This document shows positions 17,845 through 29,417 of a stretch of 64,000 nucleotides of DNA, in pieces. The position numbers and the translations under genes are program-made. Source of the stretch: TMP-86 sp044226865 (GTDB taxonomy: Bacteria > Pseudomonadota > Gammaproteobacteria > Steroidobacterales > Steroidobacteraceae); NCBI GenBank assembly GCA_044226865.1, contig JBGAGE010000014.1:34348-98347 (forward strand), given 5' to 3'. A model generated the notes under the pieces. It had not been told where the DNA came from and made no database searches. It saw nothing but the letters and a program-made list of their open reading frames with translations. Positions within the stretch are counted from its first letter, which is position 1; the number at the start of each line of letters is the position of its first letter.

Positions 17845-19179
17845 CTAGCCCAGCGCGAGGCGCCGCGCCCACTCCTGCGCACGGCCGCGAACCTGCTCCC
17901 ACTCCAGGCGCAACAGGCTCCCGGCACCGAGCAATTGGCGGCCCGCCACCCACACATCGCTCACCAGGTCACGGGCGCCCGAGTAGACCAGTTGCACCAA
18001 GGGATCGTGGACCGGCTGCATGGCGGGGTGATCGAAATCCACGCAGCAAAGGTCGGCCCATTTGCCCGCCTCCAGCGTGCCGATCTGATCGGCGAGGCCC
18101 AGCGCCGCGGCGCCACCGCGGGTGGCCATGGCGATGGCCTGCCACGGCGACAGCGGCGGCGGACTTGCCTGCCCGGCGCCGTCTCCGGCACGCGCCAGCA
18201 GCGCCGCCAGGCGCATCTCGATCCACAGGTCCTGGTCGTTGTTGCAGGCGGAACTGTCCGATCCCAAGCCCACCGTCGCGCCGGAGGAACTCCAGGCGGC
18301 AATCGGCGGTGCGCCGTTGCCCAGCTTCAAATTGCTTTCGGCGCACAACGTGACGCTGATGCCGCTGCGACGCGCCATCTCGATGTCAGCCCCGGTCACG
18401 TGCGTCATGTGCACGGCATTGAGCGCGGGCGTCAACATTCCCAGCTTCTCCAGCCGCTCGATCGGCCGCATGCCGTGACGGCGCAGGGACTGCTCCACCT
18501 CGCGCGCCGATTCGTGCAGGTGGATCATGATGCCGGCGTCCAGCTCATCCGCCAGCGTGCGGATCTGCTCGAAGGTGGTATCGCTCACCGTGTAGGGCGC
18601 ATGCGGCGCGAAGGCGCAGCTGATGCGCGGGTGTCCCTTGAATTCATCGCGCACGCTCAGCGCCTTGCCCAGGTAGTCGGCGGGCGTTGCCGCCCACGGG
18701 CTTTCGAAATCGGCCACGGGCAGGCCGATCACCGCGCGGATGCCTTGTTCGGCGGCAATGGCTGCAGTCTCGTTCGGGAAAAAATATTGGTCGGCAAAGC
18801 AGGTGATGCCCCCGCGCAGCATCTCGGCGATGGACAACGCCGCCCCGTCACGCACGAAGGCGGCGTCCACGTGGCGCCGCTCCAGTGGCCAGATTTTCTC
18901 CTTCAGCCAGCGCTCCAGCGGCAGTCCTTCGGCAAATCCGCGGAACAGGGACATGGCCGCGTGGGTGTGCGCGTTGACCAGTCCAGGCATCAGCAGGTGA
19001 GTGCCCCGCTGCAGCCGTGTCGCGTCCGGATAGCGGGTCGCGGCCTGCGCCTGGGGCAGGATTTCCAGGATACGGCCATCGCCGATCACGGCGGTGTGGT
19101 CATGGAGGATGAGGCCGGGTTCCGTCATGGGCAGGATCCAGCGGGCCTCGATCAGCAGGTCGGCGACAGGTGGCGGCAT
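17845..19179 (-). CDS. mtaD: TRZ/ATZ-family amidohydrolase, probable 5-methylthioadenosine/S-adenosylhomocysteine deaminase
   Basis: This is a metal-dependent deaminase of the amidohydrolase superfamily. The 444-aa protein has the HxH metal site in MPGLVNAHTHAAMSLFRG, further histidines in FAPHAPYTVS and MIHLHESAREV, and the catalytic aspartate in VGLGSDSSACNNDQDLW. It closely resembles P. aeruginosa PA3170, shown to deaminate methylthioadenosine, and it sits in the same place beside ubiG and opposite gyrA. ATG at 19179 was chosen because residues upstream of it are not conserved-looking. Confidence 0.9.
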   Translation of the reverse strand: MPPPVADLLIEARWILPMTEPGLILHDHTAVIGDGRILEILPQAQAATRYPDATRLQRGTHLLMPGLVNAHTHAAMSLFRGFAEGLPLERWLKEKIWPLERRHVDAAFVRDGAALSIAEMLRGGITCFADQYFFPNETAAIAAEQGIRAVIGLPVADFESPWAATPADYLGKALSVRDEFKGHPRISCAFAPHAPYTVSDTTFEQIRTLADELDAGIMIHLHESAREVEQSLRRHGMRPIERLEKLGMLTPALNAVHMTHVTGADIEMARRSGISVTLCAESNLKLGNGAPPIAAWSSSGATVGLGSDSSACNNDQDLWIEMRLAALLARAGDGAGQASPPPLSPWQAIAMATRGGAAALGLADQIGTLEAGKWADLCCVDFDHPAMQPVHDPLVQLVYSGARDLVSDVWVAGRQLLGAGSLLRLEWEQVRGRAQEWARRLALG

Positions 19180-19310
19180 GCCGTGCAGTATATCGGCAGA
19201 CGCTGCCCGCGCCGTTCCCGCGCGTGGAAAAGCGCGCCCTCGAGGCCGCTCGAGGCGCCGCGCCAAGGCCCGTTGCAACCTGCCTTTTTCGCCCTTTTGG
19301 CAGGCCTTTG

Positions 19311-19319
19311 TGATATATT
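19311..19319 (+). promoter_or_regulatory. Extended -10 promoter for gyrA
   Basis: TGATATATT fits the extended -10 pattern TGnTATAAT with one mismatch. No good -35 is present, which is usual for extended -10 promoters. Transcription would start near 19326, about 78 bp before gyrA and almost at the ATG of the 13-codon leader frame. Confidence 0.5.
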
Positions 19320-19327
19320 TTGCAGCC

Positions 19328-19369
19328 ATGAAACTGCTGTCTTTCGTCGCCTCCGACTCCACCTACTAA
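19328..19369 (+). CDS. Possible 13-codon leader peptide upstream of gyrA
   Basis: A short frame MKLLSFVASDSTY ends in TAA 34 bp before gyrA. Its ATG lies 8 bp after the extended -10, so it would be at or within 2 bases of the RNA 5' end and could be read as a leaderless message. No known attenuation peptide matches it, and there are no runs of one amino acid. It could be a chance frame. Confidence 0.3.
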   Translation: MKLLSFVASDSTY

Positions 19370-19403
19370 CAGCCCCCTTTCAAGGCTCACCGGACTCTCG
19401 CTC

Positions 19404-22022
<2,619 letters not shown>

Positions 22023-22061
22023 TAAACTTCCGCGCAGGTTCCCCACACATCTGGATTAGAC

Positions 22062-23138
22062 ATGCGCGTGTTCAATTTCGCGGCCGGCCCCGCGACGCTT
22101 CCCCTGGAAGTTCTGGAGCAGGCTAGAAGCGAATTGATCGATTGGAACGCGTCCGGCATGTCCGTCATGGAGGTCAGCCATCGCAGCAAGGCCTTCGTGG
22201 GGTTGGCCGACCGTGCCCAGGCGGACCTGCGCGAACTGCTCGCCGTTCCCGCCAACTACAAGATCCTGTTGCTGCAGGGTGGCGCCACCGGGCAGTTCGC
22301 CGCCATCCCGATGAACCTGGCGCAAGTCGATGCCACCGCCGACTACGTCAACACCGGCCAATGGTCCAAGAAGGCCATCACCGAGGCCAAGCGCTACTGC
22401 AAGGTGAATGTGGCCGCGGACGCCGGCGGCAACTATTCCACCGTCCCGTCGCAGGCAGCGCTCAAGCTCTCTCCCGGTGCCGCCTACCTGCATTACACGC
22501 CCAACGAGACCATCGGTGGCGTGGAATTCAACTACGTACCGCAGAGCGGCGAGGTGCCGCTGGTGGGAGATTTCTCCTCCACCATCCTGTCGCGGCCGCT
22601 GGATGTCTCGAAGTTCGGGCTGATCTACGCCGGCGCGCAGAAGAACATCGGCCCCTCCGGGCTCGTGGTGGTGATCGTGCGCGAGGATTTGATCGGCAAG
22701 GCGCGCCCCGGCACGCCCGCGATCTTCGATTACCAGTCCATGGCCAACGACCAGTCCATGCTCAATACGCCGCCGACCTTCAGCTGGTACATCGCCGGGC
22801 TCGTATTCCAATGGCTCAAGCGCCAGGGCGGGCTGGCGGCGATGGGCGAGCGCAACCGGCGCAAGGCGCAGAAGCTGTACGACTGCATCGATGCCTCGGC
22901 TTTCTACGGCAACCCGGTTGCCAAGGATTCGCGCTCCTGGATGAACGTGCCCTTCACCGTCGCCAAGCCGGAACTGGAAAAGGCCTTCGTGGAGGGCGCC
23001 GCCAAGGCGGGCCTGGCCAACCTGGAAGGGCATCGCTCGGTGGGCGGCATGCGCGCCAGCATCTACAACGCCATGCCGGAGGCCGGCGTGGATGCGCTGA
23101 TCGCCTACATGAAAGAATTCGAACGCACCAAGGGTTGA
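22062..23138 (+). CDS. serC: Phosphoserine aminotransferase
   Basis: SerC makes phosphoserine from 3-phosphohydroxypyruvate and also serves pyridoxal phosphate synthesis. The 358-aa protein starts RVFNFAAGPATLPLEVLEQA and has WNASGMSVMEVSHRSKAF, LLQGGATGQFAAIPMNL and the PLP lysine near residue 194 in YAGAQKNIGPSG. The gene lies 39 bp after gyrA, as in Pseudomonas. The next gene, serA-like, catalyses the step before it. Confidence 0.97.
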   Translation: MRVFNFAAGPATLPLEVLEQARSELIDWNASGMSVMEVSHRSKAFVGLADRAQADLRELLAVPANYKILLLQGGATGQFAAIPMNLAQVDATADYVNTGQWSKKAITEAKRYCKVNVAADAGGNYSTVPSQAALKLSPGAAYLHYTPNETIGGVEFNYVPQSGEVPLVGDFSSTILSRPLDVSKFGLIYAGAQKNIGPSGLVVVIVREDLIGKARPGTPAIFDYQSMANDQSMLNTPPTFSWYIAGLVFQWLKRQGGLAAMGERNRRKAQKLYDCIDASAFYGNPVAKDSRSWMNVPFTVAKPELEKAFVEGAAKAGLANLEGHRSVGGMRASIYNAMPEAGVDALIAYMKEFERTKG

Positions 23139-23146
23139 GCTCGAAC

Positions 23147-24316
23147 ATGAGTTTCAAAGTTCTCACGTTGAACAACATTTCAGTCAAGGGACTCGACCGC
23201 CTGCCACGCGAGCGCTTCGAAGTGGCCTCCGACATCGGCCACCCGGACGCCATCCTGGTGCGCTCCGCCGACATGCACGCCATGAAAATCGGCGAATCCG
23301 TCAAGGCCATCGCGCGCGCCGGTGCGGGCACCAACAACATTCCCGTGACCGCGATGAGCAAGCGCGGCATCCCCGTGTTCAATGCGCCCGGCGCCAATGC
23401 CAACGCCGTCAAGGAACTGGTGGTCGCGGGCATGTTCCTCGCCGCGCGCAACATCTGCCAGGCCTGGGCGTTCGTGCACGCGCTCAAGGGCGATGATCAC
23501 GCCATCGAGGAAGCGGTGGAGAAGGGCAAGAAGAAATTCGTCGGTTTCGAATTGCCGGGGCGCACCCTCGGCGTCGTGGGCCTTGGCGCCATCGGCGTGG
23601 AGGTTGCCAATACGGCCCTCGCGCTGCGCATGAAGGTGCTGGGCTATGACCCCCTGATCACCGTGCAGCGCGCCTGGCAGCTCTCCTCGGCGGTGGAACA
23701 GGCCGTCTCGCTCGATGACCTGTTCGCCCGCTCGCAGTTGATCACCGTGCACGTGCCGCTGAACGACAAGACCCGGGGCCTGGTGAACGAGTCGCGCATC
23801 CGCCTCATGCCCAAGGGGGGCGTGGTGCTGAATTTCTCGCGCGCGCCCATCGTCGATGAGCAGGCGGTGCTCGACTCGCTGGCCGAAGGCCATCTGGCCG
23901 CCTACGTGTGCGATTTCCCTTCCGTCAAGCTCAAGGACCATCCCCAGGTCATCACCTTGCCGCACCTGGGAGCCTCCACCAACGAAGCGGAGGAAAACTG
24001 CGCCGTGATGGTGGCCGACACGCTGCGTGATTTCCTCGAATCCGGCAACGTGCACCATTCGGTTAATTTCCCGGAGAGTGTGCTGCTGCGCGTGCCCAAT
24101 ACCGCCCGCATCGCCATCGCCAATGACAACGTGCCGAACATGGTGGGCCAGATTTCCACCTGCCTCGCCGAGGCTAAATTGAACATCGCCGACCTGCTCA
24201 ACAAGTCGCGCGGTGAGTTGGCGTATACCCTCATCGACATCGATGGCGAGGTGCCGGGCTCGGTGATGGACAAGATCCGCGCCATTCCCGGCGTGCTCAC
24301 GGCACGGCTGATCTGA
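23147..24316 (+). CDS. serA: D-3-phosphoglycerate dehydrogenase with ACT domain
   Basis: This enzyme oxidises 3-phosphoglycerate, the first step of serine synthesis. The 389-aa protein has the Rossmann motif GVVGLGAIGVEVA, the catalytic arginine region RAGAGTNNIPV, the acid in the C-terminal catalytic half, and the histidine in LPHLGASTNEAEENCA. A C-terminal ACT domain (from about 315, RIAIANDNVPNMVGQIST) suggests serine feedback. It starts 8 bp after serC. Pseudomonas lacks a serA here, so this window groups two serine-pathway genes in one transcript. Confidence 0.94.
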   Translation: MSFKVLTLNNISVKGLDRLPRERFEVASDIGHPDAILVRSADMHAMKIGESVKAIARAGAGTNNIPVTAMSKRGIPVFNAPGANANAVKELVVAGMFLAARNICQAWAFVHALKGDDHAIEEAVEKGKKKFVGFELPGRTLGVVGLGAIGVEVANTALALRMKVLGYDPLITVQRAWQLSSAVEQAVSLDDLFARSQLITVHVPLNDKTRGLVNESRIRLMPKGGVVLNFSRAPIVDEQAVLDSLAEGHLAAYVCDFPSVKLKDHPQVITLPHLGASTNEAEENCAVMVADTLRDFLESGNVHHSVNFPESVLLRVPNTARIAIANDNVPNMVGQISTCLAEAKLNIADLLNKSRGELAYTLIDIDGEVPGSVMDKIRAIPGVLTARLI

Positions 24317-24329
24317 CAGGAAACCGACG

Positions 24330-25520
24330 ATGGCGGCCCGCAAGAAATCCACAGCCAATAATGCGTCGCGTTCACGCAAGCGGGCCGTTGCCGCGGCACC
24401 ATCGGGCGCGGGCGAACGGCCCGGCGCGGTGCCGGCCGGCATCGACCTGAAGGCCATCCGCGAACGCATCGATGCCATCGATGCGCGCATCCACGGGCTC
24501 ATCAACGAGCGGGCGAGACTGGCCCAGCAGGTGGGCATTTCCAAGGCGGCCACCGGCAAGGTGGTGGATTTCTACCGGCCCGAGCGTGAAGCGGAGGTGC
24601 TGCGCAACGCGGTGCGCCGCAATCAAGGTCCGCTGCGTGACGAAGAAATCGTGCGCCTGTTCCGCGAGATCATGTCTGCGTGCCTTGCGCAGCAGGAGCC
24701 CCTCAAGGTGGCCTTCCTCGGTCCGGAGGGCACCTTCACGCAGGCGGCGGTGCTCAAGCATTTCGGTCATTCGGTGCGCGCGCTGCCGCTGCCCGCCATC
24801 AGCGAGATCTTCCACGAGGTGGAATCCGGCGTGGCCGACTTCGGCGTCGTCCCCATCGAGAACTCCAGCGAGGGCTCGATCAACCACACGCTCGACATGT
24901 TCCTCACTTCGCCGCTCAAGATCTGCGGCGAAGTGGAGATGCGCATCCATCACTTCCTGATGGCGCGCTCGGCGGACATGGGTTCGATCAAACGCATTTG
25001 CGCCCATCCGCAGGCGCTGGCCCAATGCCGCGGCTGGCTCGATGAGCACCTGCCCGAGGTGGAACGCGCGCCGGTTGCAAGCAACGCCGAGGGTGCGCGG
25101 CGCGCCCGCGACGAGCGCGGCACGGCGGCCATCGCGGGCGAGGCGGCCGCGCAGCTGTACGGCCTGTCGATACTCGCGCGCGAGATCGAGGATCGCGACG
25201 ACAACAGCACGCGCTTCCTGGTCATCGGCCGCAAGTTGTTCAGCGGCAGCGGTGCCGACAAGACCACGCTCCTGGTCTCCGGCGTCGGCACCGATGATCC
25301 GGGTACGCTGTTCCGGCTGCTGGAGCCCTTCGCCCGGCACAAGGTGAACATGACCCGCATCGAATCGCGGCCATCGCACAAGCGCAAATGGGACTACGTG
25401 TTCTTCCTCGACCTCGAGGGCCATGTGTCCGATCAGAACCTGGCCGCGGCGCTGGCTGAAGTCGAGAGCATCGCCACCCTCTACAAGATCCTGGGCTCCT
25501 ACCCCAAAGCGGTGTTGTGA
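24330..25520 (+). CDS. pheA: Bifunctional chorismate mutase / prephenate dehydratase (P-protein)
   Basis: The protein converts chorismate to prephenate and then phenylpyruvate for phenylalanine. Residues 1-35 are a basic, Ala/Ser-rich tail. The AroQ mutase domain follows (LKAIRERIDAIDARIHGLINERARLAQQVG). The dehydratase domain begins VAFLGPEGTFTQAAVLKHFG and has the TRF motif in DNSTRFLVIGRK. A C-terminal ACT domain carries the ESRP phenylalanine-binding motif (MTRIESRPSHKRKWDYVFFL). Its stop overlaps aroA by 4 bp (GTGA). Confidence 0.97.
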   Translation: MAARKKSTANNASRSRKRAVAAAPSGAGERPGAVPAGIDLKAIRERIDAIDARIHGLINERARLAQQVGISKAATGKVVDFYRPEREAEVLRNAVRRNQGPLRDEEIVRLFREIMSACLAQQEPLKVAFLGPEGTFTQAAVLKHFGHSVRALPLPAISEIFHEVESGVADFGVVPIENSSEGSINHTLDMFLTSPLKICGEVEMRIHHFLMARSADMGSIKRICAHPQALAQCRGWLDEHLPEVERAPVASNAEGARRARDERGTAAIAGEAAAQLYGLSILAREIEDRDDNSTRFLVIGRKLFSGSGADKTTLLVSGVGTDDPGTLFRLLEPFARHKVNMTRIESRPSHKRKWDYVFFLDLEGHVSDQNLAAALAEVESIATLYKILGSYPKAVL

Positions 25521-26857
25521 CGGTGGCGGGGATGCGCGAATACGAGGCGCTGCCCAGTACCCGCGTCGCCGGCGAGATCAAAGTGCCGGGGGACAAGTCC
25601 ATTTCGCACCGCTCGGTGATGCTCGGCGGCCTGTGCGATGGCGTGAGCGAGGTGGAGGGCTTTCTCTCCAGCGAAGATTGCCTTGCCAGCATGCAGGCGA
25701 TGCGGGCGCTGGGCGTGACCATCGAGCGCCCGGCAGAAACGTCGGTGCGCGTGCACGGGGTGGGCCTGCGCGGCTTGACGCCGGCACGTGCCGACCTGGA
25801 CATGGGCAATGCCGGCACCGCCATGCGGCTGTTCACCGGCATGCTTGCGGGACAGCGGTTCGATTCGCGCCTGATCGGCGATGCTTCCTTGAGCAAGCGG
25901 CCGATGGAGCGCGTGGCCAGGCCGCTGCGCAGCATGGGCGCGCGCATCGACACCACCGATGGCACACCGCCGGTGAGCATTCACGGCGTGGAGCGGCTCC
26001 ACGGCATCGAATACACCATGCCCATCGCCAGTGCGCAGGTGAAATCGGCATTGCTGCTCGCAGGCCTGTTCGCGGAAGGAACCACGCGCGTGATCGAACC
26101 GGCCGTGTCGCGCGACCACAGCGAGCGCATGTTGGAGGCCATGGGCGTGAAGCTGCGGCGTGCGTCGCTGCGCGTCGAGCTCGAGCCGCCGGCGCGGCTG
26201 CACGCGCAGCGCCTGCATGTGCCGGGCGATTTCTCCTCCGCGGCCTTCTTCATCGTCGCAGGACTCATCGGCGCGGCCGATGGCGGGCTTCTCATCCGCC
26301 ACGTCGGCATGAATCCCACGCGCACGGGACTGCTCGGCATCCTGCGCAGCATGGGCGCGCGCATCGAGGTGCAGGATGCGCGCCAGGCCGGCGCCGAACC
26401 GGTGGCCGACCTGCTGGTGCTGCGTTCGCCGCTGCGCGGCATCGCCGTGCCGCCGGCGCTGGTACCCTTGTCCATCGATGAGTTTCCGGCATTGTTCATC
26501 GCCGCGGCCTGCGCGCAGGGTGAAACCCACATCAGCGGGGCGGAGGAATTGCGGGTGAAGGAAAGCGATCGCATCGCCGTGATGAGCGAGGGCCTGCAGG
26601 CGCTCGGGGTCGAGCACGAGGTGTTTGCCGACGGCATGCGCATCCAGGGCCGGGCGGATGGACCTGCCTTCAACGCCGGCCGCATCGACAGCCACGGTGA
26701 CCACCGCATCGCCATGTCCTTTGCGGTGGCGAGCCTCAGGGCCGCAGGTCCCCTGCGCATCGCCGATGTGGCCAATGTCGCCACTTCCTTCCCGGGCTTC
26801 GTGCCGCTGGCGTGTTCGGCCGGCCTGCGCTTGCGCGACATCGCGGGGCCGGCGTAG
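25517..26857 (+). CDS. aroA: 3-phosphoshikimate 1-carboxyvinyltransferase (EPSP synthase)
   Basis: AroA adds the enolpyruvyl group in the shikimate pathway. The 446-aa protein has PGDKSISHRSVMLGG, DMGNAGTAMRLFTG, ASLSKRPMERV, ASAQVKSALLLAGL, SRDHSERMLEAMG, MNPTRTGLL, and EELRVKESDR. The overall pattern is closer to class II enzymes such as CP4, yet the key loop keeps NAGTA rather than the NAATG of glyphosate-tolerant CP4. GTG at 25517 overlaps the pheA stop; an in-frame ATG at 25532 is an alternative. In Pseudomonas hisC and a tyrA fusion lie between pheA and aroA; they are absent here. Confidence 0.96.
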   Translation: MTVAGMREYEALPSTRVAGEIKVPGDKSISHRSVMLGGLCDGVSEVEGFLSSEDCLASMQAMRALGVTIERPAETSVRVHGVGLRGLTPARADLDMGNAGTAMRLFTGMLAGQRFDSRLIGDASLSKRPMERVARPLRSMGARIDTTDGTPPVSIHGVERLHGIEYTMPIASAQVKSALLLAGLFAEGTTRVIEPAVSRDHSERMLEAMGVKLRRASLRVELEPPARLHAQRLHVPGDFSSAAFFIVAGLIGAADGGLLIRHVGMNPTRTGLLGILRSMGARIEVQDARQAGAEPVADLLVLRSPLRGIAVPPALVPLSIDEFPALFIAAACAQGETHISGAEELRVKESDRIAVMSEGLQALGVEHEVFADGMRIQGRADGPAFNAGRIDSHGDHRIAMSFAVASLRAAGPLRIADVANVATSFPGFVPLACSAGLRLRDIAGPA

Positions 26858-26861
26858 GCGC

Positions 26862-27536
26862 ATGGTTCCCGTCATTACCATCGACGGGCCTTCCGGGTCG
26901 GGCAAGGGCACCATTGCCAGGGCAGTGGCGGGCAGGCTGGGCTGGGCGCTGCTGGACAGCGGGGCGCTGTACCGGCTGGTGGCATTGGCCGGGCGCAAGC
27001 GGGGACTGGACCTGGATGACGCCCCGGGCCTGGCCCACCTGGCCCGGGGCCTGGAAATCCGCTTTGGGGCCACCCCAGGGGGCGCAGAACAGGTCTGGCT
27101 GGGCGGGGAGGAGGTTTCCGAGGCCATCCGCTCGGAAGCAGCCGGTAACGATGCCTCCCGGGTGGCGGCCATCCCGGCCGTGCGGGACGCCCTGTTGGAC
27201 CGCCAGCGCCGGTTCGCGGCGGCTCCGGGCCTGGTGGCGGACGGCCGTGACATGGGAACGGTGGTTTTTCCCACCGCCGGGTTGAAGATCTTCCTCATCG
27301 CCAGCGCCCTGGAAAGGGCGCAAAGACGCTATAAGCAGTTGATGGAAAAGGGACTTCCTGCTAGTCTCCACGACCTTTCGCAAGTAATCGCAGAACGCGA
27401 CCGCCGCGACACGACGCGTGCAGTGGCGCCCTTGCGGGCCAGCGATGATGCGGTGGTGATCGATTCTACCGGCATGACGATCGATGCGGTGGTTGCACGT
27501 GTGATGCAGCTGGCCACGGAACGTCTCGGCGTCTGA
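26862..27536 (+). CDS. cmk: Cytidylate kinase
   Basis: Cmk phosphorylates CMP and dCMP. The 224-aa product has the P-loop ITIDGPSGSGKGTIA, the nucleotide-binding LLDSGALYRLVA, ADGRDMGTVVFPTAGLKIFL and the lid motif RDRRDTTRAVAPL. The length is usual. The start ATG lies 4 bp after aroA, so translation is likely coupled. The aroA-cmk-rpsA-ihfB order is conserved in gammaproteobacteria. Confidence 0.97.
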   Translation: MVPVITIDGPSGSGKGTIARAVAGRLGWALLDSGALYRLVALAGRKRGLDLDDAPGLAHLARGLEIRFGATPGGAEQVWLGGEEVSEAIRSEAAGNDASRVAAIPAVRDALLDRQRRFAAAPGLVADGRDMGTVVFPTAGLKIFLIASALERAQRRYKQLMEKGLPASLHDLSQVIAERDRRDTTRAVAPLRASDDAVVIDSTGMTIDAVVARVMQLATERLGV

Positions 27537-27667
27537 GTTTTGTTTTTGGTTTTTTTCAAGCGCGCACACCAGGACGGCGTGCGCATCGTTGTCAACAACC
27601 CTTGCGCGCGGAAGGACCGGTGCGAAGGCCATGAACGGCAGCCTCACGGCTCCAAGTGAACTTAAAC
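27537..27667 (+). promoter_or_regulatory. rpsA 5' leader with T-rich tract and hairpin
   Basis: After cmk comes a T-rich stretch (27539-27556) and then a hairpin with arms GCGCAC (27562-27567) and GTGCGC (27579-27584). There is no strong Shine-Dalgarno sequence before rpsA. In E. coli the rpsA leader is structured, lacks a good ribosome site and is the target of S1 autorepression; the same is plausible here. Confidence 0.4.
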
Positions 27668-29338
27668 ATGACTGAAAGTTTTGCAGAACTGTTCGAACAA
27701 AGCATTGCCAGCCAACGCATCAAGCCCGGCACCATTCTCACCGGATTGATCGTCGAGGTCGGGCAGGACTACGTCGTCGTCAACGTCGGGCTGAAGTCCG
27801 AAGCGGTCATTCCCGCCGAGCAGTTCAAGAATGAAAAGGGCGAGATGGAGGCCGTGGTCGGCGCCGAAGTCGAAGTGGCGTTGGACAGCGTCGAAGACGG
27901 CTCGGGCGAAACCCGCCTGTCGCGCGAAAAGGCCAAGCGCGCCCGCACCTGGACACGCCTCGAGCAGTCCTTCGAGAAGCAGGAAATCGTCAACGGCGTC
28001 ATTACCGGCCGCGTCAAGGGCGGATTCACGGTGGAAATCGACAACGTGCGCGCCTTCCTCCCCGGTTCGCTGGTGGACGTGCGCCCCGTGCGCGATCCCT
28101 CCTACCTGGAAAACAAGCCGCTCGAATTCAAGGTCATCAAGCTCGACCAGAAGCGCAACAACGTCGTGGTCTCGCGCCGCGCCGTGGTGGAACAGGAATA
28201 CAGCGCCGAGCGTTCGGCGTTGCTGGACAACCTGCAGGAAGGCGCTGCGGTCAAGGGTGTGGTCAAGAACCTCACCGACTATGGCGCGTTCGTCGACCTC
28301 GGCGGCATCGACGGCCTGCTGCACATCACCGACATGGCCTGGAAGCGCGTCAAGCATCCTTCCGAAGTGGTCAAGGTCGGCGATGAGATCGACGTCCGCA
28401 TCCTGAAGTTCGATCGCGAGCGCCAGCGCGTCTCGCTCGGCCTGAAGCAATTGGGCTCGGATCCCTGGCAGAACATCGCGCGCCGTTATCCGGCGAACAC
28501 GCGCCTGTTCGGCAAGGTCACCAACATCGCCGACTATGGCTGCTTCGTGGAAATCGAAGAAGGCGTGGAAGGCCTGGTGCACGTGTCCGAAATGGACTGG
28601 ACCAACAAGAACGTCAACCCCGCCAAGGTGGTTCACGTCGGCCAGGAAGTCGAGGTCATGGTGCTGGACATCGACGAAGAGCGTCGCCGCATCAGCCTCG
28701 GCATCAAGCAGTGCAAGACCAATCCCTGGAAGGAGTTCGGCGAGAACTACAACCGTGGCGACAAGGTCAGCGGCCAGATCAAGTCCATCACCGACTTCGG
28801 CATCTTCATCGGCCTGGCCGGTGGCATCGATGGCCTGGTTCACCTCTCCGACATCTCCTGGGACATCCCGGGCGAGGAAGCGGTGCACAGCTACCAGAAG
28901 GGCCAGCAGCTGGAAGCCATGGTGTTGTCCATCGATCCGGAGCGCGAGCGCATCAGCCTGGGCGTGAAGCAATTGGCCAAGGATCCGTTCTCGGCCTACA
29001 TCGCCGAGCACCCGAAGGGCAGCATCGTCAAGGGCACGGTTCGGGAAGTGGACGCCAAGGGCGCCATCATCGACCTGGGCAATGGCGTGGAAGGCCAGCT
29101 GCGCGCCTCCGAGCTGTCGCGTGATCGTGTGGAAGACGCACGCACCCTGCTGAAGGTGGGCGAGGAAGTCGAAGCCAAGTTCACGGGCGTGGATCGCAAG
29201 GGTCGCAGCATCGCGCTGTCGATCAAGGCGAAGGACATCCACGAGGAGCAGGAGGCGATGCAGAACTACCGCACCGACTCCCCCACGGGCACCAGCCTGG
29301 GCGATCTGTTGAAAGAACAGATCTCGGGCCAGGATTGA
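27668..29338 (+). CDS. rpsA: 30S ribosomal protein S1
   Basis: S1 binds mRNA and lets the ribosome start on leaders with weak ribosome sites. The 556-aa product has six S1 (OB-fold) repeats, as in E. coli (557 aa); visible repeat signatures are GAFVDLGGIDGLLHITDMAW, GCFVEIEEGVEGLVHVSEMDW and GIFIGLAGGIDGLVHLSDISW. ATG at 27668 (MTESFAELFEQS) matches the E. coli start; a GTG four codons upstream is less likely. Confidence 0.98.
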   Translation: MTESFAELFEQSIASQRIKPGTILTGLIVEVGQDYVVVNVGLKSEAVIPAEQFKNEKGEMEAVVGAEVEVALDSVEDGSGETRLSREKAKRARTWTRLEQSFEKQEIVNGVITGRVKGGFTVEIDNVRAFLPGSLVDVRPVRDPSYLENKPLEFKVIKLDQKRNNVVVSRRAVVEQEYSAERSALLDNLQEGAAVKGVVKNLTDYGAFVDLGGIDGLLHITDMAWKRVKHPSEVVKVGDEIDVRILKFDRERQRVSLGLKQLGSDPWQNIARRYPANTRLFGKVTNIADYGCFVEIEEGVEGLVHVSEMDWTNKNVNPAKVVHVGQEVEVMVLDIDEERRRISLGIKQCKTNPWKEFGENYNRGDKVSGQIKSITDFGIFIGLAGGIDGLVHLSDISWDIPGEEAVHSYQKGQQLEAMVLSIDPERERISLGVKQLAKDPFSAYIAEHPKGSIVKGTVREVDAKGAIIDLGNGVEGQLRASELSRDRVEDARTLLKVGEEVEAKFTGVDRKGRSIALSIKAKDIHEEQEAMQNYRTDSPTGTSLGDLLKEQISGQD

Positions 29339-29346
29339 GCCAGTCA

Positions 29347-29378
29347 GCCGGCCGGTGCGCACGCGTGCACCGGCCGGC
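29347..29378. terminator. Strong GC hairpin between rpsA and ihfB
   Basis: Perfect 12-bp arms GCCGGCCGGTGC (29347-29358) and GCACCGGCCGGC (29367-29378) enclose an 8-base loop. No T-run follows, so it is probably a pause, an RNA-stability element or a partial terminator that sets the rpsA to ihfB ratio. Confidence 0.45.
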
Positions 29379-29417
29379 GCTCAACTTCGTATGACCAACG
29401 ACAATTACGGATCGATC

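Noticed and set aside
25800..25840. Possible glyphosate-insensitive EPSP synthase
   Set aside because: The overall pattern is class II-like, but the key loop is NAGTA, not the NAATG of tolerant CP4, so tolerance cannot be claimed.
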